NCBI GenBank assembly: GCA_902595115.1
Contig: CACJOS010000009.1
Span: 1 to 48,721, forward strand
Length of the DNA stretch: 48,721 bases
DNA from: an uncultured Pelagibacteraceae bacterium
GTDB taxonomy: Bacteria; Pseudomonadota; Alphaproteobacteria; Pelagibacterales; Pelagibacteraceae
Reading direction: 5' to 3'
The notes under the pieces are model-generated. The model had not been told where the DNA came from. It did no database searches and was given only the letters and a program-made list of their open reading frames with translations. Both the position numbers and the translations under genes were made by a program. Positions 25,249 to 34,446 of this stretch are shown here, piece after piece; position 1 is the first letter of the stretch; each line of letters begins with the position of its first letter.

Positions 25249-26605
25249 ACTTCGATAAATCAGTATCCTTAACTAATTCACCTAAATTTTTCTTGATATA
25301 ATCAGAGTCTACAACAATTTTATCACCTGATCTGTCAGTAGCGGTAAAACTTATTTCATCCAAAACTCTTTCTATAATTGTATGAAGTCTTCTTGCACCT
25401 ATGTTTTCTACTGTTGAATTCACCTCTGTAGCAATGTTAGCTATAGTATCAATTCCATCATCAGAAAATTCTAAGTCCACATTTTCTGTTTTTAATAGTG
25501 CTTTATACTGTTTTATTAAACTGTTATCTGGCTCCTTTAAAATTTTTTTAAAATCTTCACTTGTTAAAGCCTCAAGCTCAACTCTTATTGGTAAACGACC
25601 CTGTAGTTCTGGTAAAAGATCTGAGGGCTTGGCTAATTGGAATGCTCCAGAAGCAATGAAAAGAATATGGTCAGTTTTAATTGGTCCATATTTTGTACTT
25701 ACAGTTGTTCCTTCTATTAAAGGTAATAAATCTCTTTGAACTCCTTCTCTTGAAACGTCACCACCTACTCTGTCAGTTCTAGCTGAGATTTTATCAATTT
25801 CATCAAGGAACACTATACCATTATTCTCAGTAGAATTTTTTGCAGATTTAATAATTTTATCTTGTTCAATTAATTTATCAGATTCTTCGTTTATTAGAAT
25901 TTCATGAGATTCTTTTACAGTCATTTTTTTCTTTTTGGCCTTATTCCCCATGCCTTTACCAAGCATTTCGCCAATATTGATCATCCCAACATTAGCACCT
26001 GGCATTCCAGGTATTTCAAATGATGGCATAGTGTTTGCTTCGTTCACTGCAATTTCAATTTCATTATCGTCTAAATCACCATTTCTTAATCTTTTTCTAA
26101 AACTTTCTCTTGTTGCAACACTTGCTTTATTTCCAACAATTGCATCAAGTACTTTTTCTTCAGCTTGTTTTTGTGCTTGCGCGTAAACTTCTTTTCTTTT
26201 TTTAACCTTCTCCATAGCAATAGCTATTTCAAGTAAATCTCTTACTATTTGTTCAACGTCTCTACCGACGTAACCTACTTCAGTAAACCTTGTAGCTTCA
26301 ACTTTTACAAATGGCGCCTCTGCAAGTTTTGATAATCGTCTTGATATTTCAGTTTTACCAACCCCAGTAGGTCCAATCATTAAAATATTTTTTGGCAAAA
26401 CTTCATCTTTCATGTCACCTTTTAAAGCCTGTCTTCTCCACCTATTTCTTAATGCTATAGCCACAGCTCTTTTAGCTTTATTTTGCCCAACAACAAATCT
26501 GTCTAATTCTGATACTATTTCTCTTGGAGAAAGTGAATTTACAAAAGATTCGTCCTGACTATTTTTATCTTTTGGGACTAAAGGTGTTACGTTGTTTTTT
26601 TCCAT
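25238..26605 (-). CDS. hslU: HslU ATPase subunit of the HslUV protease
   Basis: The 455-residue AAA+ unfoldase has [16 protein letters not shown] (26-40), Walker A GPTGVGKT at 78-85, [18 protein letters not shown], an intermediate I-domain (about 110-240) and Walker [11 protein letters not shown]. The R-finger region and sensor-2 [15 protein letters not shown] follow. The C-terminus ends DLSKFIL, the tail that docks into HslV. It unfolds substrates and feeds them to HslV. It is encoded directly after hslV with a shared base (ATG at 26605), as usual. Confidence 0.98.
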   Translation of the reverse strand: MEKNNVTPLVPKDKNSQDESFVNSLSPREIVSELDRFVVGQNKAKRAVAIALRNRWRRQALKGDMKDEVLPKNILMIGPTGVGKTEISRRLSKLAEAPFVKVEATRFTEVGYVGRDVEQIVRDLLEIAIAMEKVKKRKEVYAQAQKQAEEKVLDAIVGNKASVATRESFRKRLRNGDLDDNEIEIAVNEANTMPSFEIPGMPGANVGMINIGEMLGKGMGNKAKKKKMTVKESHEILINEESDKLIEQDKIIKSAKNSTENNGIVFLDEIDKISARTDRVGGDVSREGVQRDLLPLIEGTTVSTKYGPIKTDHILFIASGAFQLAKPSDLLPELQGRLPIRVELEALTSEDFKKILKEPDNSLIKQYKALLKTENVDLEFSDDGIDTIANIATEVNSTVENIGARRLHTIIERVLDEISFTATDRSGDKIVVDSDYIKKNLGELVKDTDLSKFIL

Positions 26606-27120
26606 TATATCTTTTCCATATTTATATTGTCATTTGTAAATACACATATTTCAGAAGCAACTTTGATTGCTTTTTTTGCAATTTCCTCTGCTGACATATC
26701 AGTATCCATTAATACTTTTGCTGATGCCAAAGCATAATTTCCACCTGATCCTATTCCAATTACATCACCTTCAGGCTCTAGAACATCACCTGTTCCTGAA
26801 ATAATAAAACTTTTTTCTTTATCACCAATAGCCATTAATGCTTCTAGTCTTCTTAAATATTTGTCTGTTCTCCAATCCTTCGCAAGTTCAACAGCAGCTC
26901 TAGTTAAATTCCCAGCATGTTTTTCTAGTTTAGATTCTAATCTTTCAAATAATGTTAGTGCATCTGCTGTTGATCCAGCAAATCCTGCGATCACATTTCT
27001 TTTCTCAATTTTTCTAACTTTGTTAGCTGTTCTCTTTATGACAGTGTTTCCCATACTAACCTGCCCATCACTAGCAACTACAACGTCTTTATTTTTTCTA
27101 ACTAATACAATTGTTGTCAT
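26605..27120 (-). CDS. hslV: HslV peptidase subunit
   Basis: The 171-residue proteasome-like peptidase begins M-TTIVLVRK, so removal of the initiator methionine exposes the nucleophile Thr2. Other landmarks are [53 protein letters not shown] and [16 protein letters not shown]. It assembles as two hexameric rings capped by HslU. It is divergent from hisB across a 90-bp gap (27121-27210), which should carry both promoters; I cannot assign them confidently. Confidence 0.98.
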   Translation of the reverse strand: MTTIVLVRKNKDVVVASDGQVSMGNTVIKRTANKVRKIEKRNVIAGFAGSTADALTLFERLESKLEKHAGNLTRAAVELAKDWRTDKYLRRLEALMAIGDKEKSFIISGTGDVLEPEGDVIGIGSGGNYALASAKVLMDTDMSAEEIAKKAIKVASEICVFTNDNINMEKI

Positions 27121-27210
27121 ACATGTTAGATGGACATTAATTTCTATAATTCAAGTTCTTGATTACTTTTATTGATATAAGCAAATAATGAATATATACG
27201 TATTAAAATA

Positions 27211-27801
27211 ATGAAGAGAAAAGCTGATATTACTAGAAAAACAAAAGAAACATCGATTAAGGTGGAACTTAATATCGATGGTAAAGGTCAATACAAAATT
27301 GACACAGGAATAGGTTTCCTAGATCACATGCTAGAACAACTATCAAAACATTCTTCAATTGATCTTAAAGTTAAAGCAAAAGGAGACACTCATATTGATT
27401 TACATCACACAACTGAAGACACAGGAATTGCTATCGGTGAATGTTTGAAAAAAGCGTCAAAAAATTTTGTTGGAATAAAAAGATATGCACACGCCTTGTT
27501 ACCAATGGATGAAACATTAACAAGGGTAGCAATTGATATGTCTAATAGGCCATATCTTATTTGGAATGTTAAATTGAAAGTTGAAAAATTAGGTGAAATG
27601 GACACCGAATTATTTAAAGAATGGTTTCAAGCATTTGCTCAATCTGCTGGAATAACTATGCACATTGAAAATATTTATGGCGACAACAGCCACCACATAA
27701 TCGAATCTTGTTATAAAGGACTAGCTAGATCACTAAGAGCAGCACTTGAATTAGACCCTAAAAATAAAAATACTGTGCCCTCTACAAAAGGTTCTTTATA
27801 A
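27211..27801 (+). CDS. hisB: Imidazoleglycerol-phosphate dehydratase
   Basis: The 196-residue single-function HisB (without the phosphatase domain of the E. coli protein) has [13 protein letters not shown] (about 35-47), DLHHTTED (about 68-75), and the second half repeat with [18 protein letters not shown] [13 protein letters not shown] and [23 protein letters not shown]. Histidines and carboxylates of both repeats bind manganese. It converts imidazoleglycerol phosphate to imidazole-acetol phosphate. It is the first gene of hisBHAFE and lies 11 bp before hisH. Confidence 0.98.
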   Translation: MKRKADITRKTKETSIKVELNIDGKGQYKIDTGIGFLDHMLEQLSKHSSIDLKVKAKGDTHIDLHHTTEDTGIAIGECLKKASKNFVGIKRYAHALLPMDETLTRVAIDMSNRPYLIWNVKLKVEKLGEMDTELFKEWFQAFAQSAGITMHIENIYGDNSHHIIESCYKGLARSLRAALELDPKNKNTVPSTKGSL

Positions 27802-27812
27802 AAAAAGAATTA

Positions 27813-28439
27813 ATGAAAGTCACAATTGTTGATTATAGCTCGGGCAATATAAGCTCTGTAATAAATTCATTTAAAGAGGTTGCACAAAACAAAGCAACAA
27901 TAGAAGTAACATCAGATTTAAATAAAATTAAATCTTCAGATAAAATTGTTTTACCAGGACAAGGATCATTTAAAAGTTGTGTAGATGCTTTAAACAAAAT
28001 TAGCGGTTTAAACGATACTTTAAATGAATTTGTTATAGTAAATAAAAAACCACTTCTAGGTATTTGTGTAGGGTTGCAAATGTTTGCTGATGTTGGTTAT
28101 GAAGAAACTGAAACAAAAGGTCTAGGATGGATTTCAGGCAAAGTATCAAAAATAGACAATCAGAATGGCAAATTCAAACTTCCACACATAGGCTGGAACC
28201 AAATAAATATCTTGAAAGATAGTAAAATTTTTAAACAAGTAGAAAATAATTCACATATGTACTTTGTTCATAGTTATGAATTCATACCTAAAGATAATAA
28301 AGTAATTTCAGCCACTACTGATTATTCAACAAAAGTTGTTTGTTCAGTAGAGAAAGAGAATATATTTGGAACACAATTTCACCCAGAAAAAAGTGATAAA
28401 ACTGGATTAAAAATAATTAATAATTTTATAAATTTATAA
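27813..28439 (+). CDS. hisH: Imidazole glycerol phosphate synthase, glutaminase subunit
   Basis: The 208-residue class I glutaminase has the nucleophile Cys85 in GICVGLQMF and the partner residues His190 and Glu192 in TQFHPEKS. LPGQGSF is near 47-53 and LPHIGWNQ near 123-130. It releases ammonia that passes to HisF, encoded two genes downstream. It abuts hisA with no gap. Confidence 0.97.
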   Translation: MKVTIVDYSSGNISSVINSFKEVAQNKATIEVTSDLNKIKSSDKIVLPGQGSFKSCVDALNKISGLNDTLNEFVIVNKKPLLGICVGLQMFADVGYEETETKGLGWISGKVSKIDNQNGKFKLPHIGWNQINILKDSKIFKQVENNSHMYFVHSYEFIPKDNKVISATTDYSTKVVCSVEKENIFGTQFHPEKSDKTGLKIINNFINL

Positions 28440-29156
28440 ATGAAAATATTTCCAGCAATAGATATCAAAGATGGAAAATGTGTAAGACTTGTTAAAGGAG
28501 ATTTTAAGAATAAAACAGAATATGAAATGTCCCCAATTGAACAGGCAGGAAAATATAAGGATCATGGATTTAAAAATTTACATATAGTTGATTTAGATGG
28601 TGCTTTAACTGGTGAAACAGTAAATTTAGATATTATTCAAGATATAGTTGGTAAATTTAATTTAAAGATTGAAGTAGGTGGTGGTATCAGAAATCCTGAA
28701 AGTATTCAAAAATATATCGATGTTGGAGTTGAGAAAGTAATTTTAGGAAGTGCTGCTATTAAAGATAAGAATTTTTTAAAAGAAACATGTGAAAAATTTC
28801 CAAATAAAATTGCTTTAGGTTTGGATGCTAAAGATGGTTATCTGTCGGTATCTGGATGGACAGAAAAATTTAATCAATTGACTTTAGATTATTTAAAAGA
28901 AGTTAATGATTATGGAGTTAGTAGAATGATTTATACTGATATTAACAAAGATGGCATGAAACAAAGTCCAAATTTCGATGAAACAGCAAAGGTTGCTGAG
29001 ATATCAAATTGTCCTGTGATTATATCTGGTGGAGTTTCATCAATAGATGACATTAAAAAAGCGAAGAATTTAAAAAATGTTGAAGGTATAATAGTTGGTA
29101 AAGCTATTTATGATGGTGATATTAAATTAGAAGACCTTGTGAAAGAAGATGCTTAA
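28440..29156 (+). CDS. hisA: Phosphoribosylformimino-5-aminoimidazole carboxamide ribotide isomerase
   Basis: The 238-residue TIM barrel starts [14 protein letters not shown], with Asp8 as the catalytic base. [17 protein letters not shown] and the general-acid region LGLDAKDG (near 127-134) follow, then SGGVSS near the C-terminus. It performs the Amadori-type isomerisation that feeds HisF/HisH. It overlaps hisF by 8 bp. Confidence 0.97.
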   Translation: MKIFPAIDIKDGKCVRLVKGDFKNKTEYEMSPIEQAGKYKDHGFKNLHIVDLDGALTGETVNLDIIQDIVGKFNLKIEVGGGIRNPESIQKYIDVGVEKVILGSAAIKDKNFLKETCEKFPNKIALGLDAKDGYLSVSGWTEKFNQLTLDYLKEVNDYGVSRMIYTDINKDGMKQSPNFDETAKVAEISNCPVIISGGVSSIDDIKKAKNLKNVEGIIVGKAIYDGDIKLEDLVKEDA

Positions 29157-29904
29157 AAATAGAATAATTCCTTGTTTAGATGTAAAGAACGGTCGCGTTG
29201 TAAAAGGCATTAACTTTATTGATTTAAAAGATGCAGGAGATCCTGTTGAACAAGCTAAAATTTATAGCGAGGGTGGCGCCGATGAAATTTGTTTTTTAGA
29301 TATTACAGCCTCAAATGAAAATAGAGATACCATTTATGACGTTGTAGAAAAAACTTCAAAGAAATGTTTTGTCCCTTTAACAGTGGGTGGAGGAGTAAGA
29401 AGTGTTGAAGATATTAGTAAATTACTTAACTGTGGCGCTGATAAAGTTTCAATAAACACAGCTGCCGTAAATGATAAGCAGGTTGTTGTTAATAGCTCAA
29501 AAAAATTTGGTTCTCAATGTATCGTTGTTGCAATAGATGCAAAAAAAAATGAAGATGTATGGGAGATTTATACTCATGGTGGTAGAAATAAAACGGGTAT
29601 TGATGCAATAAAATTTGCAAAAGAAATGGAAAAAAGTGGTGCAGGTGAATTACTCGTAACATCAATGGATAGAGATGGTACACAGGTCGGATATGATATT
29701 GATCTCATGTCCAAGATTACATCTGCTGTAAATATTCCTGTTATTGCTTCTGGTGGAGTTGGTACTTTAGATCATTTAGTGGATGGTATTAAATTAGGAA
29801 ATGCGAGTGCAGTGCTAGCAGCTTCAATCTTTCACTACGGTAAATATTCAGTAAAACAGGCAAAGGAATATTTGGATTCAAAGGGAATTCCAGTTAGAAT
29901 TTAA
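29149..29904 (+). CDS. hisF: Imidazole glycerol phosphate synthase, cyclase subunit
   Basis: The 251-residue TIM barrel begins [17 protein letters not shown] with catalytic Asp11. The second catalytic aspartate lies in VVAIDAKK near 130. [15 protein letters not shown] and IASGGVG mark the phosphate-binding and active-site loops. With HisH it forms imidazole glycerol phosphate plus AICAR, the latter being a PurH substrate (purH is at 40264). One base separates it from hisE. Confidence 0.98.
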   Translation: MLKNRIIPCLDVKNGRVVKGINFIDLKDAGDPVEQAKIYSEGGADEICFLDITASNENRDTIYDVVEKTSKKCFVPLTVGGGVRSVEDISKLLNCGADKVSINTAAVNDKQVVVNSSKKFGSQCIVVAIDAKKNEDVWEIYTHGGRNKTGIDAIKFAKEMEKSGAGELLVTSMDRDGTQVGYDIDLMSKITSAVNIPVIASGGVGTLDHLVDGIKLGNASAVLAASIFHYGKYSVKQAKEYLDSKGIPVRI

Positions 29905-29905
29905 T

Positions 29906-30190
29906 ATGCTTAAAACTTTAGAAGATTTAGTAAAAATAATAAGAGAGAGAAAATCTTCATCAGATGGTAGCTCTTACACATCAAAATTACTCAAAGATAA
30001 ATCTTTATCTTTAGAAAAAGTCAAAGAGGAGATTGGTGAACTTATTGAAGCTGTAGAAAACAATTCAAATAAAGTTCATGAGGCAGCTGACGTTCTTTAT
30101 CATTTATTAGTTTATCTAGAAGGAAATGGCGTCCGTATTGAGGATATCATGGATGAATTAGAAAAAAGGAAGAAAAAAAAAGAGTCTTAA
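29906..30190 (+). CDS. hisE: Phosphoribosyl-ATP pyrophosphatase
   Basis: The 94-residue MazG-fold enzyme has SYTSKLL, EEIGELIEAVE and HEAADVLYHLLVYL, whose acidic residues bind magnesium. It hydrolyses phosphoribosyl-ATP to phosphoribosyl-AMP. It ends the his run, followed by a 44-bp gap (30191-30234) before the CoA-ester lyase, without an obvious hairpin. Confidence 0.95.
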   Translation: MLKTLEDLVKIIRERKSSSDGSSYTSKLLKDKSLSLEKVKEEIGELIEAVENNSNKVHEAADVLYHLLVYLEGNGVRIEDIMDELEKRKKKKES

Positions 30191-30234
30191 AAATACCAAA
30201 TTAGTGTTAGCCTTCCTAAAAATTAAATTCATTT

Positions 30235-31173
30235 ATGAGCCACAAATTTTATAAACCTGCAAGGTCAAGACTTCAGAGAAGTGAATTAGCAGTCCCAGGT
30301 TCGTCGCCGAAAATGTTTGAAAAAGCTTTAAATTCAGACGCAGATTATGTTTTCTTAGATTTAGAAGATGCAGTTTCTCCTAATGATAAAGTTGCTGCGA
30401 GAGCAAATGTTGTTAAAGCATTAAATGAAATTAATTGGAGAGACAAAGGAAAAACTATTTCAGTCAGAATTAACAGTTTGGATACTCATTATATGTACAG
30501 TGATTTAGTTGAGATTGTTGAGCAAGCAGGTAAAAATATTGATACAATACTTGTTCCAAAAGCAGGAACAGCAAGTGATGTTTACATGGTAGATTGTTTG
30601 CTAACTCAAATAGAAACAAACAAAAAAATTGAAAATAAAATTGGAATTGAGTGTTTGATCGAAACTGCTTTAGGTATGTCCAATATAAAAGAAATTGCAA
30701 AATCAAGCGAAAGGTTAGAGGCGTTACATTTTGGTGTAGCTGACTATGCTGCAAGTCTTAGAGCAAGAACTGTTGTGATAGGCGGACTAAATCCAGATTA
30801 TCCGGGAGACCAATGGCATCACGGATTATCAGAATTAGTTATGACATGCAGAGCATATGGGCTTAGAGCGATAGACGGACCTTTTGGAGATTTCAATGAT
30901 CCAGATGCATATATTGCTTCAGCAAAAAGAGCTGCTGCTATCGGTATAGAAGGTAAATGGGCAATACATCCGTCTCAAATAGATTTAGCAAATAAAGTTT
31001 TTTCACCACCAGAAGCTGAAGTTAAAAAAGCAAAAAGGATTTTAGAAGAATTAGATAAAGCAGCAAAAGAGGGAAAAGGCGCGGCACAACTAGATGGAAG
31101 AATGATAGATGCAGCATCTGCACGGATGGCAGAAAATATTGTAAATATAAATAAAAAAATAGAGGATAAATAA
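30235..31173 (+). CDS. mcl: Malyl-CoA lyase (HpcH/HpaI-CitE superfamily)
   Basis: The 312-residue TIM-barrel lyase starts with RLQRSELAVPGSSPKMFEK, then DYVFLDLEDAVSPNDK (substrate/metal acidic residues near 40-53), SVRINSLDT, IGIECLIETALGMSNI (catalytic glutamate region near 140-155), HFGVADYAASL and KWAIHPSQI. The elongated C-terminus and the VADYAASLRAR segment resemble L-malyl-CoA/beta-methylmalyl-CoA lyases rather than the citrate lyase beta subunit, and no citrate lyase alpha or gamma gene is nearby. The adjacent malate-CoA ligase supplies malyl-CoA, which this enzyme would split to glyoxylate and acetyl-CoA. Confidence 0.88.
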   Translation: MSHKFYKPARSRLQRSELAVPGSSPKMFEKALNSDADYVFLDLEDAVSPNDKVAARANVVKALNEINWRDKGKTISVRINSLDTHYMYSDLVEIVEQAGKNIDTILVPKAGTASDVYMVDCLLTQIETNKKIENKIGIECLIETALGMSNIKEIAKSSERLEALHFGVADYAASLRARTVVIGGLNPDYPGDQWHHGLSELVMTCRAYGLRAIDGPFGDFNDPDAYIASAKRAAAIGIEGKWAIHPSQIDLANKVFSPPEAEVKKAKRILEELDKAAKEGKGAAQLDGRMIDAASARMAENIVNINKKIEDK

Positions 31174-31174
31174 A

Positions 31175-32338
31175 ATGGATATTCATGAGTACCAAGCAAA
31201 AAAAATTCTCGCAGGATTTGGAGTTGCAGTACCAAGAGGCGGGATAGTTTACAGTCCAGAAAATGCAGAAAATAAAGCAAGAGAACTTGGAGGATCTAAG
31301 TGGGTTGTAAAAGCACAAATTCATTCAGGAGCAAGAGGAAAAGCTGGGGGGATAATTGTCTGTAAAACAGAATTAGAAGTTGCACAAGCTACAGATAAAC
31401 TTTTAGGAAAAAAACTAGTAACTAACCAAACTGGACCTGAAGGAAAAATTGTTAATAGAGTTTATATTGAGGAAGCAACCGATATTAAAAAAGAATTATA
31501 CCTTGGACTTGTTTTTGATAGAAGCTCAGAGTCTATAATGGTAGTAGCTTCCACTGAGGGAGGCATGAGTGTTGAGGAAATTTCAAAACAAAAACCAGAA
31601 ACAATTATTAGATCAAAAATTGAGGTGGCAGTTGGTATGCAACAATTTCAGGCAAGAGAAATTGCTTTTGGTCTTGGAATTGAACCAAAGCTTATCTCTA
31701 GAATGGCTGAGGCAATTACTGGTTGTTACCGAGCATTTAGCGAATTAGATGCAACTATGGTTGAGGTAAATCCACTCGTAATTTCAAACCAAGAACAAAT
31801 TTTAGCTTTGGATTGTAAAATGAGCTTTGATAATAATGCGTTATTTAGAAGAAACCAAATTTCAGAATTAAGAGATAAAACTCAAGAAAATGCTAGTGAG
31901 GTTTATGCATCTGATAGAGGTCTTAACTACGTAAGTTTAGATGGGAATATAGGTAATATTATTAATGGTGCTGGTTTAGCTATGGCTTCAATGGATATGA
32001 TAAAATTAGCTGGGGGAGAACCGGCTAATTTCTTAGATGTTGGTGGAGGCGCAACACCTGAAAAGATTGTGAAGGCATTCAAGCTAATTTCAATGGATAA
32101 AAAAGTAAAAGTAATCCTGGTCAATATTTTTGCTGGAATAAATAGATGTGATTGGGTGGCAGAGGGAATAGTTCAAGCACTTCAAAAAATAGAAATAAAA
32201 GTACCATTAGTTATTCGGCTTGCAGGTACAAATGTAGAAAAGGGCAATCAAATATTAAAAGAAAGTAAAATTAATTATATCGAAGCCAATACTTTGGAGG
32301 ATGCAGCAAACAAAGCGGTAAAAGCGTTAGGAAAATAG
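31175..32338 (+). CDS. mtkA: Malate-CoA ligase (malate thiokinase) beta subunit
   Basis: The 387-residue protein has the ATP-grasp layout of succinyl-CoA synthetase beta: MDIHEYQAKKILAGFGV at the start, WVVKAQIHSGARGKAGG near 43-60, TGPEGK, VEVNPLVIS near 195-203, and GGEPANFLDVGGGA and VNIFAGINRCDWVAEG at the C-terminus. The pattern resembles methylotroph MtkA (QQFQAREIAF, NNALFRR, NYVSLDGNIGNIINGAGLAMA) more than housekeeping SucC. With the neighbouring lyase this favours malate over succinate as substrate. One base separates it from the lyase and none from the alpha subunit gene. Confidence 0.88.
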   Translation: MDIHEYQAKKILAGFGVAVPRGGIVYSPENAENKARELGGSKWVVKAQIHSGARGKAGGIIVCKTELEVAQATDKLLGKKLVTNQTGPEGKIVNRVYIEEATDIKKELYLGLVFDRSSESIMVVASTEGGMSVEEISKQKPETIIRSKIEVAVGMQQFQAREIAFGLGIEPKLISRMAEAITGCYRAFSELDATMVEVNPLVISNQEQILALDCKMSFDNNALFRRNQISELRDKTQENASEVYASDRGLNYVSLDGNIGNIINGAGLAMASMDMIKLAGGEPANFLDVGGGATPEKIVKAFKLISMDKKVKVILVNIFAGINRCDWVAEGIVQALQKIEIKVPLVIRLAGTNVEKGNQILKESKINYIEANTLEDAANKAVKALGK

Positions 32339-33226
32339 ATGTCAGTATTAATTGATGAAAGTACAAAAATATTAATTCAAGGTTTTACAGGAAAAATGGG
32401 AACATTCCATGCTGAGGAAATGATAAAGTATGGCTCGAAAGTGGTTGGTGGTGTTACTCCCGGCAAAGGAGGATCAAAACATTTAAATTTACCAGTTTTT
32501 AATACAGTAAAAGAAGCTGTAGAAACTACAGGAGCATCAGCCTCAATATTATTTGTTCCTCCAGCTTTTGCAGCGGACTCAGCCATGGAAGCAGCTGATG
32601 CTGGCATAAAAACGTGTGTTGCTATCGTTGATGGAATACCATCTCACGATATGATTAGAATTAAAAGATACATGAGGAGATATTCAAGAGTTCAAAAAAT
32701 GACTTTGGTTGGACCTAACTGTGCAGGAGTAATAAGCCCAGGTAAAGCAATGCTTGGAATAATGCCAGGACATATCTACAAAGAAGGAAAGGTTGGCATT
32801 ATTGGAAGATCAGGAACTCTTGGATATGAAGCAGCCCAACAAATGAAAAATTTAGGAATTGGAATTTCAACAAGTGTTGGAATTGGAGGAGATCCAATTA
32901 ACGGAAGTTCTTTTAAAGATATTTTAGAAAAATTTGAAGAAGATAAAGAAACCGACGCAGTTTTAATGATTGGTGAAATTGGTGGACCACAAGAAGTTGC
33001 AGCTGGAAAGTTTGCAAAAGAAAATATGAAAAAACCTGTGATAGCTTACATTGCTGGATTAACAGCTCCAAAAGGTAGAGTTATGGGGCATGCAGGTGCT
33101 ATAGTTTCAGCATATGGAGAAAGTGCTGTCGAAAAAGTGGAACTTTTAAAAGAGTGTGGGGTTACAATTTCTAAAAACCCCTCAGTTATGGGGGAAACTG
33201 TAAAATCAGTATTAATTAAAAAATAG
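32339..33226 (+). CDS. mtkB: Malate-CoA ligase (malate thiokinase) alpha subunit
   Basis: The 295-residue protein has the CoA-binding Rossmann segment QGFTGKMGTFHAEEM (14-28), GGVTPGKGG (37-45), GPNCAGVISPGK (125-136), GRSGTLGYE and GIGGDPINGSSF. His251 in MGHAGAI is the phosphohistidine position of the family. GTFHAEEMIKYGSKVVGGVT and the MLIGEIGGPQE-like LMIGEIGGPQE match MtkB/SucD. Together with the beta subunit it makes malyl-CoA from malate, CoA and ATP. Succinate as substrate remains the alternative. Confidence 0.88.
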   Translation: MSVLIDESTKILIQGFTGKMGTFHAEEMIKYGSKVVGGVTPGKGGSKHLNLPVFNTVKEAVETTGASASILFVPPAFAADSAMEAADAGIKTCVAIVDGIPSHDMIRIKRYMRRYSRVQKMTLVGPNCAGVISPGKAMLGIMPGHIYKEGKVGIIGRSGTLGYEAAQQMKNLGIGISTSVGIGGDPINGSSFKDILEKFEEDKETDAVLMIGEIGGPQEVAAGKFAKENMKKPVIAYIAGLTAPKGRVMGHAGAIVSAYGESAVEKVELLKECGVTISKNPSVMGETVKSVLIKK

Positions 33227-33227
33227 A

Positions 33228-33572
33228 ATGAGCATATTTAGGATCATTACTTTTTTAGTTTTAGGTTTCATTGTTTATAAAGTTTTTGTTGCAGTTAAAG
33301 ATTTTGAAGTAGGTCTCGATAAAAGGGTAGAGAAAGTTGAAGCATTGGGCTTAGGTAAAGAAGATGAAGTAATTGGTTTAATGATGTACCTAGGAGACCC
33401 AGAAGATCTTGAATTAGTTGAACATTTATTGGTAAAAAATAGATCAAAATGTTTAGAAATGAAAAATAATGCAGAAGAGGTCTCAAATGCATACTATGAA
33501 TGTGCTAGATTAAACGCTATTGTTAAAGATGGAAAAATTATTTCTGTAATAAAGGAACTTGAAGTTTTATAA
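33228..33572 (+). CDS. Small single-pass membrane protein of unknown function
   Basis: I do not recognise this 114-residue protein. It has an N-terminal hydrophobic helix (about 4-23, IITFLVLGFIVYKVFVAV) followed by a soluble, acidic helical part with two cysteines (in SKCLEMK and YECARLN). The open frame is tightly placed, one base after mtkB and sharing a base with the HIT gene (TAATG), so it is almost certainly translated. A membrane or assembly role with its neighbours is only a guess. Confidence 0.7.
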   Translation: MSIFRIITFLVLGFIVYKVFVAVKDFEVGLDKRVEKVEALGLGKEDEVIGLMMYLGDPEDLELVEHLLVKNRSKCLEMKNNAEEVSNAYYECARLNAIVKDGKIISVIKELEVL

Positions 33573-33937
33573 TGAGCTACGATGAAAATAATATATTTGC
33601 TAAAATTTTAAGAGGAGAAATACCTTGCAAGAAAATATATGAAGATGAGTTTGTACTATCCTTTTATGACATAAATCCACAAAAAAAAATTCATGCCTTA
33701 GTTATTCCGAAGGGAAAATATATTGATTTAGACGATTTTTGTAAAAACGCATCGTCAAATGAAATGGTGGGTGTGTTTAAAGGTATAGAAGCAGTTGCAA
33801 AAAAACTAAGTATTTCAAATGACAAAGGCAAAGGCTATAGAGCTTTGACAAACATCGGTAGAGATGGGGGTCAAGAGGTACCTCATCTTCATTTTCATTT
33901 GTTTGGTGGTGAAAAAATAGGTAAAATGGTCGAGTGA
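33572..33937 (+). CDS. HIT-family nucleotide hydrolase/transferase (HinT-like)
   Basis: The 121-residue protein starts with NIFAKILRGEIPCKKIYED, the HinT-type opening, and ends with the histidine triad HLHFHLFGG in EVPHLHFHLF, preceded by GRDGGQ. DINPQKKIHALVIPK lies in between. HinT enzymes hydrolyse purine nucleoside phosphoramidates and adenylates; the physiological substrate is unknown. It shares one base with the upstream gene, and the next gene begins at a GTG overlapping its TGA. Confidence 0.95.
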   Translation: MSYDENNIFAKILRGEIPCKKIYEDEFVLSFYDINPQKKIHALVIPKGKYIDLDDFCKNASSNEMVGVFKGIEAVAKKLSISNDKGKGYRALTNIGRDGGQEVPHLHFHLFGGEKIGKMVE

Positions 33938-34437
33938 CTCAAACAATAGACAGATATTTTCTAGATATAAGTTCAATTAATAATTTAAATTTAAAATCAA
34001 AACCTTCAGATAAGTATTTATTAAATAAAGAAAGTAAAAATAATTTCGATCTTAATAAATTTTTTTATAAACAAATTGGTAAAAAACACCAGTGGACCGA
34101 TAGGCTGATTTGGCAAGATAAAAATTGGATTGACTATGTATCAAATGAAAAAGTAGAAACCTATATTTTACGAACCGAGGATGATTTAATAGGGTATTTT
34201 GAACTAATTTTTGAAGGAAATAATTGTGAGTTAGCATACCTTGGTATTCTTGAGGAATATATTGGTAAAGGTTTGGGGGGATTTTTACTTTCTGAGGCAT
34301 TGAAGATTGGACTCCGAAAAAGCAAAAGAGTTTGGGTTCACACTTGTTCATTAGACCATCCAAATGCTATTGAAAACTACAAATTACGCGGCATGAAAAT
34401 ATTTAAAACTGAAACACTAAGAAGAAAAGTAATCTAA
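33934..34437 (+). CDS. GNAT-family N-acetyltransferase
   Basis: The 167-residue protein has a GNAT core: ILRTEDDLIGYFELIFE, then CELAYLGILEEYIGKGLGGFLLSEAL, where IGKGLGG (about 110-116) is the acetyl-CoA loop (Q/R-x-x-G-x-G/A). VWVHTCSLDHPNAIENYKLRGMKIF (helix alpha-4 and strand beta-6 region) follows. The start is the GTG at 33934, overlapping the HIT stop as GTGA. The acceptor is unknown. It belongs to the tightly spaced rightward run that includes the second sulfotransferase. Confidence 0.88.
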   Translation: MTQTIDRYFLDISSINNLNLKSKPSDKYLLNKESKNNFDLNKFFYKQIGKKHQWTDRLIWQDKNWIDYVSNEKVETYILRTEDDLIGYFELIFEGNNCELAYLGILEEYIGKGLGGFLLSEALKIGLRKSKRVWVHTCSLDHPNAIENYKLRGMKIFKTETLRRKVI

Positions 34438-34446
34438 AGGAAAAGT

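Noticed and set aside
30191..30234. Possible riboswitch before the malyl-CoA lyase, considered because glycine riboswitches occur in SAR11
   Set aside because: The gap is only 44 bp, far too short for a glycine riboswitch, and I see no conserved stem pattern.
30235..31173. Citrate lyase beta subunit (CitE)
   Set aside because: No citrate lyase alpha or gamma genes are near, and the adjacent malate-CoA ligase subunits fit a malyl-CoA lyase instead.
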